This document shows positions 7,771 to 17,213 of a stretch of 39,521 nucleotides of DNA, one piece after another. Made by a program: the position numbers and the translations under genes. This stretch comes from an uncultured Bacilli bacterium (lineage in GTDB: Bacteria > Bacillota_I > Bacilli_A > RF39 > UBA660), in contig CALVIV010000009.1 of NCBI GenBank assembly GCA_944331935.1, positions 1-39,521 of the forward strand, written 5' to 3'. The notes under the pieces are model-generated. The model had not been told where the DNA came from and made no database searches. It was given only the letters and a program-made list of their open reading frames with translations. The stretch's first letter is position 1. The number at the start of each line of letters is the position of its first letter.

Positions 7771-8692
7771 TTATTTAATTAAAAGCAATGCTATTAGTCT
7801 TATAGATAAAAAAATAGATGAGTTAATTAAAGAGTTAGGCTTTAATGATGCTAGCATTACTACTTATGACTTGGAAGAAGATAGTATTACTTCTTTAATA
7901 GAAGATGCTGATACTATCTCTTTTCTAACACCTAGTAAAGTAATAATAGGTAAAAATCTATCTAATAATAATCTAGATGATAAAAACATTAAAACCTTAT
8001 CTAAATACTTAGATAATCCTAATAGTGATGTTTTATTAATCTTTGTAACTACTAATATAGACACAAGAAAGAAAAGTATTAAAGAAGTTATTAATAAACT
8101 TTCTTTAGTTAATATTAGTACAGATACAAAGAGCATAGTTAAAGACATATTAAAAGGCTATGATGTAGAATATAGAGTTATTAATCTATTAGATGAATAT
8201 TATAAAGATGATTTAGAAAGACTTATTAGTGAGACTAAAAAACTAGCTTTAGCATTTATAAACACCAAGAAAATCACCTATAAAGAGGCACTTGACTTAC
8301 TAGTTAAACCTCTAAATAAACAGGATACCCTTGCTTTTGACCTAGTACGTGAGATAGCTTTAAAAGATAAGAAAAAAGCTTTAAATATTTATAATGAACT
8401 ACTTAGTTATAATATTGAAAGTTATGCTTTATTTGGGCTATTAGAAAGTCAGTATAGACTACTTTATCAAGTAAAAGTCTTAAATAAAAGAAATATTTCC
8501 TATAACGATATAGCAAGTATTTTAGAAGTACATCCTTTTAGAGTTAAGAAGACTTTAGAACTAGTTAGATATTATACCTTAAAAGAAATAAGAAAACTCC
8601 TTAAAAATCTTGCTGATATCGACTATAAAATTAAAAGTGGTATCTATGAAAATAATATAATTATAGATTTACTAATATTAAATATCAAGTAG
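7763..8692 (+). CDS. holA: DNA polymerase III delta subunit
   Basis: 309 aa. The delta subunit opens the beta clamp as part of the clamp loader. The fold order fits HolA: an N-terminal domain with the SFLTPSKVIIGKNL strand pair (family pattern F-x-x-x-K-x-V-I), the LIFVTTNIDTRKK segment near 89-101 (usual pattern V-x-x-x-K-D-x-R-K), then a helical collar with LAFDLVREIALKDKKKAL near 191-208 and LFGLLESQYRLLYQ near 219-232. It overlaps alaS by 8 bases and is the last gene of the T-box operon. The stop TAG follows a hairpin arm (terminator 8681-8720). The sequence is divergent, as HolA usually is, but the C-terminal domain is clear. Confidence 0.9.
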   Translation: MNSYLIKSNAISLIDKKIDELIKELGFNDASITTYDLEEDSITSLIEDADTISFLTPSKVIIGKNLSNNNLDDKNIKTLSKYLDNPNSDVLLIFVTTNIDTRKKSIKEVINKLSLVNISTDTKSIVKDILKGYDVEYRVINLLDEYYKDDLERLISETKKLALAFINTKKITYKEALDLLVKPLNKQDTLAFDLVREIALKDKKKALNIYNELLSYNIESYALFGLLESQYRLLYQVKVLNKRNISYNDIASILEVHPFRVKKTLELVRYYTLKEIRKLLKNLADIDYKIKSGIYENNIIIDLLILNIK

Positions 8693-8720
8693 TGTATTGC
8701 TTGATATTTTTACTTTTTTT
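8681..8720 (+). terminator. Intrinsic terminator at the end of holA
   Basis: AATATCAAG (8681-8689) pairs with CTTGATATT (8700-8708) around a 10-base loop that contains the holA stop. T-rich tracts follow to 8720. Confidence 0.8.
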
Positions 8721-8728
8721 GATATAAT
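8701..8728 (+). promoter_or_regulatory. SigA-type promoter of the gene at 8756
   Basis: TTGATA (8701-8706), 16 bases, TATAAT (8723-8728). The -35 box sits inside the 3' arm of the holA terminator, so termination and initiation share the same DNA. Confidence 0.75.
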
Positions 8729-8755
8729 ATGTATTATTTAGAGAGGGGATTATGT

Positions 8756-10042
8756 ATGGAGTTTATAGATGAACTTATTGATAAAACTAATAAGATATTT
8801 TCTAATGATGAAATGACAAAAGCCATATTAAAATCTTTTGATAATACTAATACAATAGAAGAATTATTAATATTGAAATGGCATTTAGGAAGAGTCTTTT
8901 ATCCTAGTGTTATTGATTTTAAAAATGATAATAGCTTTTCTAAAAATATTGAGAGAATATCTTATAACAATGCTTTGAAAAATAAGGAATATATTATAGA
9001 TGATTTGCTAGGTGGGGCTTCTTTATCTAAAATTAAAGATCAATATAATACTACAAGGGAAGCTTTAAATAGATTAATTATTAACTATCTAAATACTGCT
9101 AACTATAAGGAGGAAATATTATCAAGAATAGAATCATTTAATGAACCATTTGTTCCTCAACATGATAGAGAATTTTTAATTGCTAAAGCTGCTATAAAAA
9201 TGTTTATTGATAATAAATGTTATACTTCTACTAAAGCATATAAAAAATTTGCCTGTCCTACTTCACAGACATTTAAATATTTGAATATTTTAGAAGTACA
9301 AAAGCATCCTTTATATATAAAATACACTCTATTGAATAAAAAAGAATCAAGTACTAATACTACTAATGTAGATAATAGAACACATCATAAGGAAAAAGAA
9401 GAACAGAAAAAGAAAATTAATAAGATTGGTGCCTTTAGTTATGAAGAAATATTAGATATATTAACTAATTATAATAGTAAAGAATTTCTTAACTATTGTT
9501 TATATTATGGCTTTGATTCATTTGTTTTAAAAGAGTTATTAAGAGATAATATAGATTTAAGAGAAGAACTTGCTAAAGCTAGAAATAAAGAGATGACAAT
9601 TAATATTTATGATAAGTATGTAAATAGATATAAGATAATAATTAAAAGTGTTATTAAAGATATAATTATTCTTAGTAAAGATAGATTTAAAAAGCCTTTA
9701 GATTTATATAAATATTATGAAAAAACTTGTTTTAATATAAAAATATTAGCAAGATTAGCAGAAAGCTTTTCTGATATAAAGAATAACACTCTTATATTAC
9801 AGTATTTAGATAAATTTCCTTCTGTTTTAGAAGAAGTTACAAGAAGAAATTTACCTGCCCTAAAACAAAAGGGTGTATTTAGTTGTTGTAAAGATAGTAT
9901 TTCATTTTATTATAGTGAGTTTAATAGAGCTTTAAGTGATATTGATGAAAAAGGAATGCCATTAGTTAAAGGTGTACTTTATGGTTCTATAAAAAGACAA
10001 ATAGAATTAAAAGATGTTAAAGTAATGAAGAAAAAGTTATAA
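8756..10042 (+). CDS. Unknown helical protein with HTH-like modules, related to the triplet at 24177-29557
   Basis: 428 aa, predicted almost all helix, Lys/Asn/Ile-rich, with no signal or TM. Three segments look like helix-turn-helix: SLSKIKDQYNTTREALNRL near residue 85, TKAYKKFACPTSQTFKYLNI near 163, and FKKPLDLYKYYEKTCFNIKI near 305. The second lines up with the modules in the three ~600-aa proteins on the minus strand (pattern K-x-F-x(4,5)-T-x-x-T-[FY]-x-K-x(4)-L-E-x(4)-P-L-Y). A very charged linker of Asn, Thr and Lys lies near 195-220. GAGAGGGG at 8741-8748 decides for ATG 8756 rather than the in-frame ATG 8729, which lies at the promoter -10. The gene is monocistronic and converges on rarA. 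The function is not recognised; nucleic-acid binding is a guess. Confidence 0.75.
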   Translation: MEFIDELIDKTNKIFSNDEMTKAILKSFDNTNTIEELLILKWHLGRVFYPSVIDFKNDNSFSKNIERISYNNALKNKEYIIDDLLGGASLSKIKDQYNTTREALNRLIINYLNTANYKEEILSRIESFNEPFVPQHDREFLIAKAAIKMFIDNKCYTSTKAYKKFACPTSQTFKYLNILEVQKHPLYIKYTLLNKKESSTNTTNVDNRTHHKEKEEQKKKINKIGAFSYEEILDILTNYNSKEFLNYCLYYGFDSFVLKELLRDNIDLREELAKARNKEMTINIYDKYVNRYKIIIKSVIKDIIILSKDRFKKPLDLYKYYEKTCFNIKILARLAESFSDIKNNTLILQYLDKFPSVLEEVTRRNLPALKQKGVFSCCKDSISFYYSEFNRALSDIDEKGMPLVKGVLYGSIKRQIELKDVKVMKKKL

Positions 10043-10046
10043 AAAT

Positions 10047-10070
10047 AAAGAAGGGTTTTAGCTCTTCTTT
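10047..10070. terminator. Short shared terminator between convergent genes
   Basis: AAAGAAG (10047-10053) pairs with CTTCTTT (10064-10070) around a 10-base loop. T runs flank it on the plus side. It overlaps the rarA stop codon (10058-10060). Confidence 0.5.
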
Positions 10071-11272
10071 TGTTTTTCTAAGTATAAATAAATCTCTTTT
10101 AATTTATGTTCATAGCCTAAATCTTTAGGATGATAATATTTCTTATTCTTTAATTTATCAGGTAAGTATTGTTGTTTAACAAAAGCATTTTTATAATCAT
10201 GAGGATATTTATAAGTATCACTTGGATTCTTTAAGTGTTTAGGGATATCACCTACATTACCTTTTTCTATATCACTTAAAGCTTCATCTAAAGCGATATG
10301 GGCAGTATTACTTTTAGGAGATAGAGCCATTTCTGTAACAATAGTACCTAGTGGAATTCTTGCTTCCGGTAATCCTACTAACTTAGCGGCATCAATCGCT
10401 GCCATTACTTTAGGACCAATAGAGGGGTTAGCAAGACCTATATCTTCATAGGCGATAACAGACATACGTCTAAAGATACTATCTAAATCTCCTATTTCAA
10501 TTAATCTTGCTAAATAGTGTAGTGAAGCATCAACATCACTTCCTCTAATAGATTTTTGAAAAGCCGATAACATATCATAGTAACCATCACCATTTTTATC
10601 AGCATTAAATACGGGTTTACTATTAATCTTTTTAACAACATCTATATCTACTTTAAAATCATTAGTAGAGTAGTAAGATATCTCTAAAAGGTTATAAGCA
10701 TATCTTAAATCATTACCTGAAGCCCTTGCAATATAATCAATAGCTTTGCCTTCTATCTTTATATTAGGTAAATAAGGACTACTAACCGCTTTCTTTAACC
10801 CTTCAACAATATCACTTGTCTCTAAGTCTTTAAGTTCAAACAACTGACACCTTGATCTAATAGCAGGATTAATAGCATGATACGGATTACTTGTAGTCAT
10901 ACCTATTAAAGTAATAAGACCGCTTTCTAAACAAGGCAGCAAGATATCTTGTTTATCTTTATTAAGTCTATGTATTTCATCCATAACTAGAACAATACCA
11001 TCATACATTTTCGCTTCTTCTATAACGATATCTAAATCTTTCTTAGAATTAACTGTAGCATTTAAAAATCTATGTCTAACTCCTAAGTCATTAATAATAG
11101 CATTGGCAATAGAAGTTTTACCTATACCAGGTTTACCATATAAAATCATGGAAAATAACTTCTTGTTCTTAACTAAATTACTAAGAATCATATTGTCTCC
11201 CACTAAATGTTTTTGTCCTATTACTTCTTTTAGGGAAGTAGGGGCAAGTTTTAAAGCTAGAGGTTTATCCAT
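10058..11272 (-). CDS. rarA: Replication-associated recombination protein A (AAA+ ATPase)
   Basis: 404 aa. The RarA/MgsA/WRNIP1 family acts at stalled forks together with SSB. Visible motifs: LAPTSLKEVIGQKHLVG at the N-terminus, Walker A GKPGIGKTS near residues 47-55, Walker B VLVMDEIHRLNKDKQD near 93-108, sensor 1 TTSNP near 127-131, and SRCQLFELK near 140. The C-terminal tetramerisation part has AYEDIGLANPSIG and the HDYKNAFVKQQYLPD signature. A GTG at 11281 opens the same frame but lies inside the ribosome binding sequence GAAAGTGAT, so ATG at 11272 is chosen. It is divergent from the gene at 11365, with its own promoter, and ends in the hairpin shared with the gene before it. Slightly short for the family (about 420-450 aa), with no missing motif. 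Confidence 0.95.
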   Translation of the reverse strand: MDKPLALKLAPTSLKEVIGQKHLVGDNMILSNLVKNKKLFSMILYGKPGIGKTSIANAIINDLGVRHRFLNATVNSKKDLDIVIEEAKMYDGIVLVMDEIHRLNKDKQDILLPCLESGLITLIGMTTSNPYHAINPAIRSRCQLFELKDLETSDIVEGLKKAVSSPYLPNIKIEGKAIDYIARASGNDLRYAYNLLEISYYSTNDFKVDIDVVKKINSKPVFNADKNGDGYYDMLSAFQKSIRGSDVDASLHYLARLIEIGDLDSIFRRMSVIAYEDIGLANPSIGPKVMAAIDAAKLVGLPEARIPLGTIVTEMALSPKSNTAHIALDEALSDIEKGNVGDIPKHLKNPSDTYKYPHDYKNAFVKQQYLPDKLKNKKYYHPKDLGYEHKLKEIYLYLEKQKKS

Positions 11273-11298
11273 GTGTATCACTTTCTTTCTACTAGATT

Positions 11299-11327
11299 AT
11301 TTTATCAAAAAACTCTGTCATTTTAAA
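11299..11327 (-). promoter_or_regulatory. Promoter of rarA (extended -10)
   Basis: On the minus strand TTTAAA (11322-11327), 17 bases, then TGATAAAAT, an extended -10 with TG one base before TAAAAT (11299-11304). The -35 is weak. Confidence 0.5.
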
Positions 11328-11344
11328 GATATTGATGTTATACT
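11315..11344 (+). promoter_or_regulatory. Promoter of the operon at 11365
   Basis: CTGTCA (11315-11320) and TATACT (11339-11344), 18 bases apart, just ahead of the strong AGGAGGG at 11352-11358. It overlaps the divergent rarA promoter. Confidence 0.45.
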
Positions 11345-11364
11345 TTTATTTAGGAGGGTTTCGT

Positions 11365-12354
11365 ATGGAGAAGAAATTAGAAGATTATTATAAAAAATGG
11401 AAAGAAGTAGATTTTCTTATTAAAAGAAGAACAGATGATCAAAACGAAATTTATGATAAATTGATGGAAACTAATTTGGGAAAATTTTATTTTAGCTTAA
11501 CTGATGAACAGAAAAATGATTTTAGAGGAATTTATTGTTGCATTGATTGTAGAGATTATTTCCATTCAGATCTTTATAAATATTGTAGTGTTTCTGAAGT
11601 AATTGAAATATATCACGAAACATTGCATGGCACAGAAACAGATGCTTTGTGTAGTGATGATTTTCCTTTTAAAGATAGAGGACTTGCAATTTATATTAAA
11701 GATGGTGTAGATACTTATAATGCTTTGACAGATGAGAGTACAAAAGACTTAAAAGTTAGTGCTGAAGTTAAATTATTTATACAAAATATTATAAATGATT
11801 TATATGGTTTTAATGACAATCTTACAGTAGATGATATTCCAGTAATTAAAGTAATTTATGATAAATTAACTAAGCGTGAAGAAGAATTTCCTAAAACTAA
11901 TTCTGTTACAGCAGTACAAGGAATTATTTTAGATAAGGTTAAAAGAATTCATGCTATAGATAAAAACCATATTACTTATAAAGAAAATAGACGTAATGTT
12001 ATTGTAGATTTAAAAGAGAAAATAGATGAAAATGAGACGGAAATAAGAAACAGTGATAGTGGCTTTAAGTATTTGTTATTATCTTTGGTAGAAACTGCTA
12101 AATATGAAGTTCGTCTATTAGAAGGCAAGAGAGTTACTGCTCTTTTAAAAGAAATAGAAGAAAGTAATATGAGGGAAAGTGATAAAGATTACTTTAAAGA
12201 TGCCCTTGTTAAAGCATATTATAATTTAACAAATATCGAATTTAGAAAACAAAGTAAATATTTTGATAATGATAATGATATTTGTTATGCTACTTTTGAG
12301 ACAGGTAATTATGAGATAAATAAGAGATTAATTAAAATGAGGCAAGGTTTGTAG
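11365..12354 (+). CDS. Unknown protein, first of two tandem paralogues upstream of mutS
   Basis: 329 aa, soluble, helical, acidic, with no signal peptide. It is clearly homologous to the next gene. Shared blocks in the same order: an N-terminal coil (KLEDYYKKWKEVDFLIKRR), a block with DAL-CSDDFPFKDRG in the first third, VDDIPVIKVIYDK near 165-177, GKRVTALLKEIEES near 255-268, and a C-terminal KAYYNLTNIEFRKQSKYF followed by TFETGNYEINKRLIKM. One C-C-x-x-C-R-D cluster (CCIDCRD, near residue 51) is present here but not in the paralogue. AGGAGGG six bases before ATG 11365 excludes the earlier in-frame ATG at 11332. It starts an operon that runs into mutS. No family recognised. Confidence 0.8.
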   Translation: MEKKLEDYYKKWKEVDFLIKRRTDDQNEIYDKLMETNLGKFYFSLTDEQKNDFRGIYCCIDCRDYFHSDLYKYCSVSEVIEIYHETLHGTETDALCSDDFPFKDRGLAIYIKDGVDTYNALTDESTKDLKVSAEVKLFIQNIINDLYGFNDNLTVDDIPVIKVIYDKLTKREEEFPKTNSVTAVQGIILDKVKRIHAIDKNHITYKENRRNVIVDLKEKIDENETEIRNSDSGFKYLLLSLVETAKYEVRLLEGKRVTALLKEIEESNMRESDKDYFKDALVKAYYNLTNIEFRKQSKYFDNDNDICYATFETGNYEINKRLIKMRQGL

Positions 12355-12363
12355 GTGAAAAAT

Positions 12364-13341
12364 ATGCAGTATAATAAGAATAAATTTAATGATTATTTAA
12401 AAAATTATCTAGATATTAGGCAGCGAATAGATAATACTAAAAAGACAATTAATGAACTTATAGAAGATGAGAAATTAAAAGAAACACTTAGTTTTTATAG
12501 TGATTTAGATGATGTTAATAAGAAAAGATTTGATAGAATTAATTGTAATAATGATTATGTTAGATATAAATTGAACAGGAGAATACTTATAGAATTAAAT
12601 GGGGGACTACTTAACTTATATAAAGATTTTATAGAAAGTGATGCTTTTCCTTTTTCTAAAGACGATTACCATTTCTTTGTTAGTAGTGATACATATTTAG
12701 TTGATGCAATTACTGATGTGGATAGTAGTGAATTAAATAAAGAAGAGAATACTTTTTTAAGAGATAGTATAGCTTCAATATATAAATATAACCCTAATGA
12801 TTATAGTAATGATGATATACCTTTAATAAAAGTATTATATTTAAAAAGTAAAGCTAGTTATGTTAATCCTGTAACTTTATGTGATGCTATTAAAAGTGAT
12901 ATTAGAGTAATTAAAAATTTAGATGCAAAAGGAAAAAATGTTTGTTCATATAGGAGTTATCAATATAAAGATTCGTGGAAAATAGATCACTTTAAAAACA
13001 AATTACTAATTCAAGAAAAAAGAGTTTTAGATAGTGATAGTAAATATAAAGATTTGTTATTATTTTCTATTAGGTCTGCATTTTATGAACTTGAACTTTT
13101 GAGTGGTACAAGAGTTACTGAAGTACTAGAACAATTAGAAAATGTAGAGGTAGTAAATCAACATCAAGAAAGAAAAAGAGAATATGAAATGGAAGCTTTA
13201 ATTAAAGCTTATTACAATTTAACTGATATAAACTTTAGAGAAAATAGTAACTATTTTAGTGATGATGATTATATCTTTGCAAGATTTGAAACTGCTGATA
13301 AAAAAGTAAATGAGAAAATGTTAAAAATGATGAAAAGATAG
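12364..13341 (+). CDS. Unknown protein, second tandem paralogue upstream of mutS
   Basis: 325 aa, the duplicate of the gene at 11365. It shares D-A-F-P-F-S-K-D-D near residue 95, NDDIPLIKVLYLK near 152-164, SGTRVTEVLEQLE near 252-264, KAYYNLTDINFRENSNYF near 284-301 and ARFETADKKVNEKMLKM at the end. The two copies are far diverged (identity is concentrated in these blocks), so the duplication is old or under relaxed constraint. A GTG at 12355 opens the frame, but TAGGTGA at 12353-12359 is the ribosome binding site, so ATG 12364 is chosen. The binding site overlaps the stop of the preceding gene, which suggests tight co-translation. It ends 11 bases before mutS. The function is unknown. Confidence 0.8.
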   Translation: MQYNKNKFNDYLKNYLDIRQRIDNTKKTINELIEDEKLKETLSFYSDLDDVNKKRFDRINCNNDYVRYKLNRRILIELNGGLLNLYKDFIESDAFPFSKDDYHFFVSSDTYLVDAITDVDSSELNKEENTFLRDSIASIYKYNPNDYSNDDIPLIKVLYLKSKASYVNPVTLCDAIKSDIRVIKNLDAKGKNVCSYRSYQYKDSWKIDHFKNKLLIQEKRVLDSDSKYKDLLLFSIRSAFYELELLSGTRVTEVLEQLENVEVVNQHQERKREYEMEALIKAYYNLTDINFRENSNYFSDDDYIFARFETADKKVNEKMLKMMKR

Positions 13342-13352
13342 GTAGTGATAAC

Positions 13353-15923
13353 TTGAAACGTAGTGAAGTAGATAGAGAAAAAATAAGTCCGATGATGAGA
13401 CAGTATTTAGATATTAAAGATAAGTATGAAGATACTATTATCTTTTTTAGGCTTGGAGATTTTTATGAAATGTTCTTTGAAGATGCTGTTATTGCATCTC
13501 GAGAGTTAGAATTAACTCTAACAGGACGTAATGCTGGGCTTGAAGAGAGAGTTCCTATGTGTGGTATACCTTTTAAGGCTTATGAAGGGTATTTAGACAA
13601 ATTAATAGATAAAGACTATAAAGTTGCAATAGTTGAACAGTTGGAAGATCCCAAGACTACTAAAGATATGGTAAAAAGGGATGTTATTCAAGTAGTTACT
13701 AAAGGTACAAGATTAGATTCATCTATTAATGCTAAAGATAATAACTTTATCGCCTCTATCTATGACTTAGAGTATTGTTATGTCTTATCATACTCTGATG
13801 TATCGACTGGAGAAGTCTATGTCTTATTAGAAAATGGTGATAAAGATGCTTTGCTTAGAGAAGTATTAAGACATAATTTTAGCGAAATAATCGTCAATAA
13901 TAAAATAGATAGAGAGTTTGTTAATACTTTAAGAACTACTTATCACTTAAACGTTACTATCTATGATGAACTATATAATGGCAGTGATTATAGTTATGTC
14001 TATAAAAACTTAAAAGATGTAAGAGAAGAGACTGGTATTAAACATTTACTTTCATATCTTACTAATACTAAAAAAGGAGATTTATCGCATTTAACAGAAG
14101 CAAAGGTAGAGAATACTAAAGAACATTTGTTAATAGATAATAATACGAAAAGAAATCTAGAACTTACTGAGACTGTTAGATTAAGAGAAAGAACTTATAG
14201 TTTATTATGGCTTTTAGATAAGAATAAAACTGCGATGGGTAGTAGACTCTTAAAACAAAATATAGAAAGTCCTTTAACTAATAAGAAAGAAATAGAAAAA
14301 AGATATGACTTTGTAGATAAGTTAAGAGTAGAGTTTATTTTAAGAGATGATTTAAAAAATAACTTAAATGAAGTCTATGACTTAGAACGACTTGCTAGTA
14401 GAATTACTTATGGTAATTTAAATGCTAGAGACTTACTTCAACTTAAAAATAGTTTAAAGGTATTACCAGATATTAAGAGAATCTTAAAAGAATTAAACTA
14501 TTATAAAGAAATAGAGGACTTTCCTGAAGTTTATAGTTTACTTGATAAAAGTATAGTAGAAGATCCTCCTATTACCTTAAGAGAAGGACATCTTATTAAA
14601 GATGGGTATAATGATGAGTTAGATGAGTTAAGAAAAGTATCCAGTGGTTCTAAAGACTTTATCTTAGAACTTGAACAAAAAGAGAAGGAAAGAACTGGTA
14701 TTAAGAACTTAAAAGTAGGTTTTAATAAAGTCTTTGGTTATTATATAGAAGTTAGTAAAGGACAGGTTAAAGAATTAAAAGATGAATACGGGTATGAAAG
14801 AAAACAAACCTTATCTAACTGTGAGAGATTTATTACTCCTTTACTTAAAGAAAAAGAAAATATTATCTTAGGGGCAGAAGAGAAGATTATTAACTTAGAA
14901 TATGATTTATTTATGAAGATTAGAGAGACTATTAAAAGATATATTCATCCTTTACAGAAAACTGCTAATATCATCGCTGAATTTGATATGTTACAAGCAT
15001 TCTCTACTGTTTCTGATATGTATAATTTTGTAAGACCTACTATTACAGATAACCATTCAGTAAAGATAATTGCATCACGTCATCCTGTTATCGAAGAAGT
15101 AATGGCAAAAGAAGATAAGAAATATGTCTCTAATGATATAATTATGGATGAAGATACAAGTATACTTTTAATAACAGGCCCTAATATGGCTGGTAAATCA
15201 ACTTATATGAGACAGTTTGCCATTACAGTTATCATGGCTCAAATAGGTTGTTTTGTACCTGCAAAGAGTTGCTCTATGCCAATATTTGATAAAATCTTTA
15301 CAAGAATAGGGGCAAGTGATGACTTAGTTAGTGGCGAGTCTACATTTATGGTAGAGATGAAAGAAACGAATCTTGCTTTAGAGAATGCTACTAAGAACAG
15401 TTTAATTTTATTTGATGAGTTAGGTAGAGGTACAGCGACTTATGATGGAATGAGTCTTGCTCAAGCGATATTAGAGTATATCCATGATAAAATAGGAGCG
15501 AAGACGATGTTTTCTACGCATTACCATGAACTTACTAGTTTATCTAATAGTCTAAAACATCTGCAAAATGTCCACGTCTCTGCTGTAGAAGAAGATGGAG
15601 TCTTAACCTTCTTACATAAGATAAAATTAGGGGCAGTTGATAAGAGTTATGGCCTTAATGTAGCATCTCTTGCTCACTTACCATCATCTTTAATTAAAAG
15701 GGCAGAAGAAATACTTAATGTCTATGAGAGTGAAGGGGTTAAAGAAAGGGAATTTACTCAGACTAGTTTATTTAGTCTTGATGAAGAAGAAGTGAAAGTT
15801 GAAGAGAAAGTTAATGAAATAGAAGAGATGGTTAAAGAGTGTGATCCTCTAAATATGACACCAATTAATGCTTTAAACTTCTTATATGAATTAAAAGAAA
15901 AAATAAAGAAAGAAGATGTTTAA
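13353..15923 (+). CDS. mutS: DNA mismatch repair protein MutS
   Basis: 856 aa, normal length for MutS1. The N-terminal mismatch-reading domain has FFRLGDFYEMFFEDA (Phe-x-Glu motif, near residues 31-45) and the GRNAGLEERVPMCGIP segment. The connector, lever and clamp domains follow. The ATPase has Walker A GPNMAGKSTYMRQ near 609-621, a SGESTFMVEM loop near 660, Walker B LILFDELGRGTATYDG near 684-699, and FSTHYHELT. The start is TTG (13353), with GGTAGTGATAA just upstream; no ATG is in a suitable position. The two unknown paralogues precede it, and the stop overlaps the next ORF by 8 bases. mutL, the usual neighbour, is not in this window. Confidence 0.98.
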   Translation: MKRSEVDREKISPMMRQYLDIKDKYEDTIIFFRLGDFYEMFFEDAVIASRELELTLTGRNAGLEERVPMCGIPFKAYEGYLDKLIDKDYKVAIVEQLEDPKTTKDMVKRDVIQVVTKGTRLDSSINAKDNNFIASIYDLEYCYVLSYSDVSTGEVYVLLENGDKDALLREVLRHNFSEIIVNNKIDREFVNTLRTTYHLNVTIYDELYNGSDYSYVYKNLKDVREETGIKHLLSYLTNTKKGDLSHLTEAKVENTKEHLLIDNNTKRNLELTETVRLRERTYSLLWLLDKNKTAMGSRLLKQNIESPLTNKKEIEKRYDFVDKLRVEFILRDDLKNNLNEVYDLERLASRITYGNLNARDLLQLKNSLKVLPDIKRILKELNYYKEIEDFPEVYSLLDKSIVEDPPITLREGHLIKDGYNDELDELRKVSSGSKDFILELEQKEKERTGIKNLKVGFNKVFGYYIEVSKGQVKELKDEYGYERKQTLSNCERFITPLLKEKENIILGAEEKIINLEYDLFMKIRETIKRYIHPLQKTANIIAEFDMLQAFSTVSDMYNFVRPTITDNHSVKIIASRHPVIEEVMAKEDKKYVSNDIIMDEDTSILLITGPNMAGKSTYMRQFAITVIMAQIGCFVPAKSCSMPIFDKIFTRIGASDDLVSGESTFMVEMKETNLALENATKNSLILFDELGRGTATYDGMSLAQAILEYIHDKIGAKTMFSTHYHELTSLSNSLKHLQNVHVSAVEEDGVLTFLHKIKLGAVDKSYGLNVASLAHLPSSLIKRAEEILNVYESEGVKEREFTQTSLFSLDEEEVKVEEKVNEIEEMVKECDPLNMTPINALNFLYELKEKIKKEDV

Positions 15924-16668
15924 AATGGAAGTAGATTTATTACAGTTAATAAAAGATAGAATGCCTGGCTTGGAAGAAAATGAAGTTGTTTGTAAATTAT
16001 TAGATTATTATCTTAAGGATAACTATTCTTCAAATCTATTTACATTATCTGATGATATGATTAAGCTAGAAGATGGCACGTACATTAATATTTATAATGA
16101 TGACAATATTGGCATTACAAAAAATAATGAAGAAGTGAGAGTAGTAGAGAATATTAGATTTAACATTATAGATAATAATAGTTTTGATATATTTTATTGT
16201 AATTATGATGTTAATGGTAATAAACCTTTAGTTAAAAGTTTTAACTTATCATTTTTAAATAATAAATTAAGCAGGGCAGTTATTAGTGAATGGGATTTTT
16301 CTAAGGAAATGGAACTACTTCTTTCCCGTATAGCCAGTATACTTGCTACTATAAATCCAAATATGGATTATTATGAAGAAATTAAACAATTAATAGATAA
16401 ATGTTCTGCTACAAATATAATTGCACATTATAAAATTTTAAGTGTAAATGATAAAAAAATAACTACTGATGAGGATGATGTACTATTAGAAGAACCGCTT
16501 GATAAAGATATTATTGAGGTGTTGGATGGATTTTTTGACTTTTCTAAGGAAGAACATAGTAAAGTAAATCAAGCTATGTATGATAGTCTTTTAACTGTAG
16601 AGGATAGTATAGAAAATATTAATACTCCTAAAGAAAGACAATATATATTAATTAATAATAGAAAATAA
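15916..16668 (+). CDS. Unknown acidic protein downstream of mutS
   Basis: 250 aa, cytosolic by composition, Asp/Glu/Asn-rich, alpha-beta mix. The middle (residues 40-110) reads as beta strands (LSDDMIKLEDGTYINIYNDD and onward). The rest is helical, with IASILATINPNMDYYEEIKQ near 136-155 and a C-terminal helix rich in Glu. No known motif is recognised. The first ATG (15916) overlaps the mutS stop by 8 bases. A second in-frame ATG at 15925 is equally possible, and neither has a strong binding site, so translation may be coupled to mutS. There is no similarity to MutL. The coding signal is supported by codon use, an uninterrupted frame and operon position. Confidence 0.65.
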   Translation: MFKMEVDLLQLIKDRMPGLEENEVVCKLLDYYLKDNYSSNLFTLSDDMIKLEDGTYINIYNDDNIGITKNNEEVRVVENIRFNIIDNNSFDIFYCNYDVNGNKPLVKSFNLSFLNNKLSRAVISEWDFSKEMELLLSRIASILATINPNMDYYEEIKQLIDKCSATNIIAHYKILSVNDKKITTDEDDVLLEEPLDKDIIEVLDGFFDFSKEEHSKVNQAMYDSLLTVEDSIENINTPKERQYILINNRK

Positions 16669-16684
16669 AAAGGGATGATAACTA

Positions 16685-17203
16685 ATGAATTATGTATTAA
16701 TATATAAAGATACTAAAAAGAATATAAACTACTATTATAATTTTAATGATAAGTTGGTTTATACTAGTAATAATAAAAATAATAATTGTAATATAATAGG
16801 AGTAATTGGTATTATTATAGGCTTTATTTCCTATCTTACTTTCGCTTGCCTTAGTTACTATTTACCATATTCATATCTATTTATAGTACTAGTTGGAATT
16901 ATCTTTGGTATAGTTATAACACTTATTGCCAATTCTACTATTAAAGATATCTTTAAAGAAAAAGGTAAGAAAGTGTCTTTAGATAAACTAAGAGAAATGT
17001 ATAATAAGAATAAATCATTCAGAATTAAATACTTTATCTTACTAATTGCATTCTTTATTCTAACAATATTAAATCTAGTATTGTATCAAAACATCACTAC
17101 TATAAATTGCCTTTTATTTACTAGTACTATAATGACAACATTTTTATTACTTTTATATAGGCCAGTTAATAGTTTTAAGTTTTATAAAGTGATTAATAAA
17201 TAG
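16685..17203 (+). CDS. Unknown four-TM membrane protein
   Basis: 172 aa. An Asn/Lys/Tyr-rich N-terminus of about 38 residues precedes four hydrophobic segments at about 38-58 (IIGVIGIIIGFISYLTFACL), 63-83, 114-133 and 139-158. A basic cytosolic loop (IKDIFKEKGKKVSLDK) lies between the second and third. No signal peptide or catalytic motif is seen. AGGGATGATAACTA precedes the ATG. It lies in the same orientation and is closely spaced with the mutS-side gene and the CYTH-like gene, so they are probably one operon. No family recognised. Confidence 0.7.
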   Translation: MNYVLIYKDTKKNINYYYNFNDKLVYTSNNKNNNCNIIGVIGIIIGFISYLTFACLSYYLPYSYLFIVLVGIIFGIVITLIANSTIKDIFKEKGKKVSLDKLREMYNKNKSFRIKYFILLIAFFILTILNLVLYQNITTINCLLFTSTIMTTFLLLLYRPVNSFKFYKVINK

Positions 17204-17213
17204 TGAGGTAATT

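Noticed and set aside
13353-15923. MutS2 instead of MutS1
   Set aside because: The N-terminal FYE mismatch-reading motif is present and no Smr domain is at the C-terminus.
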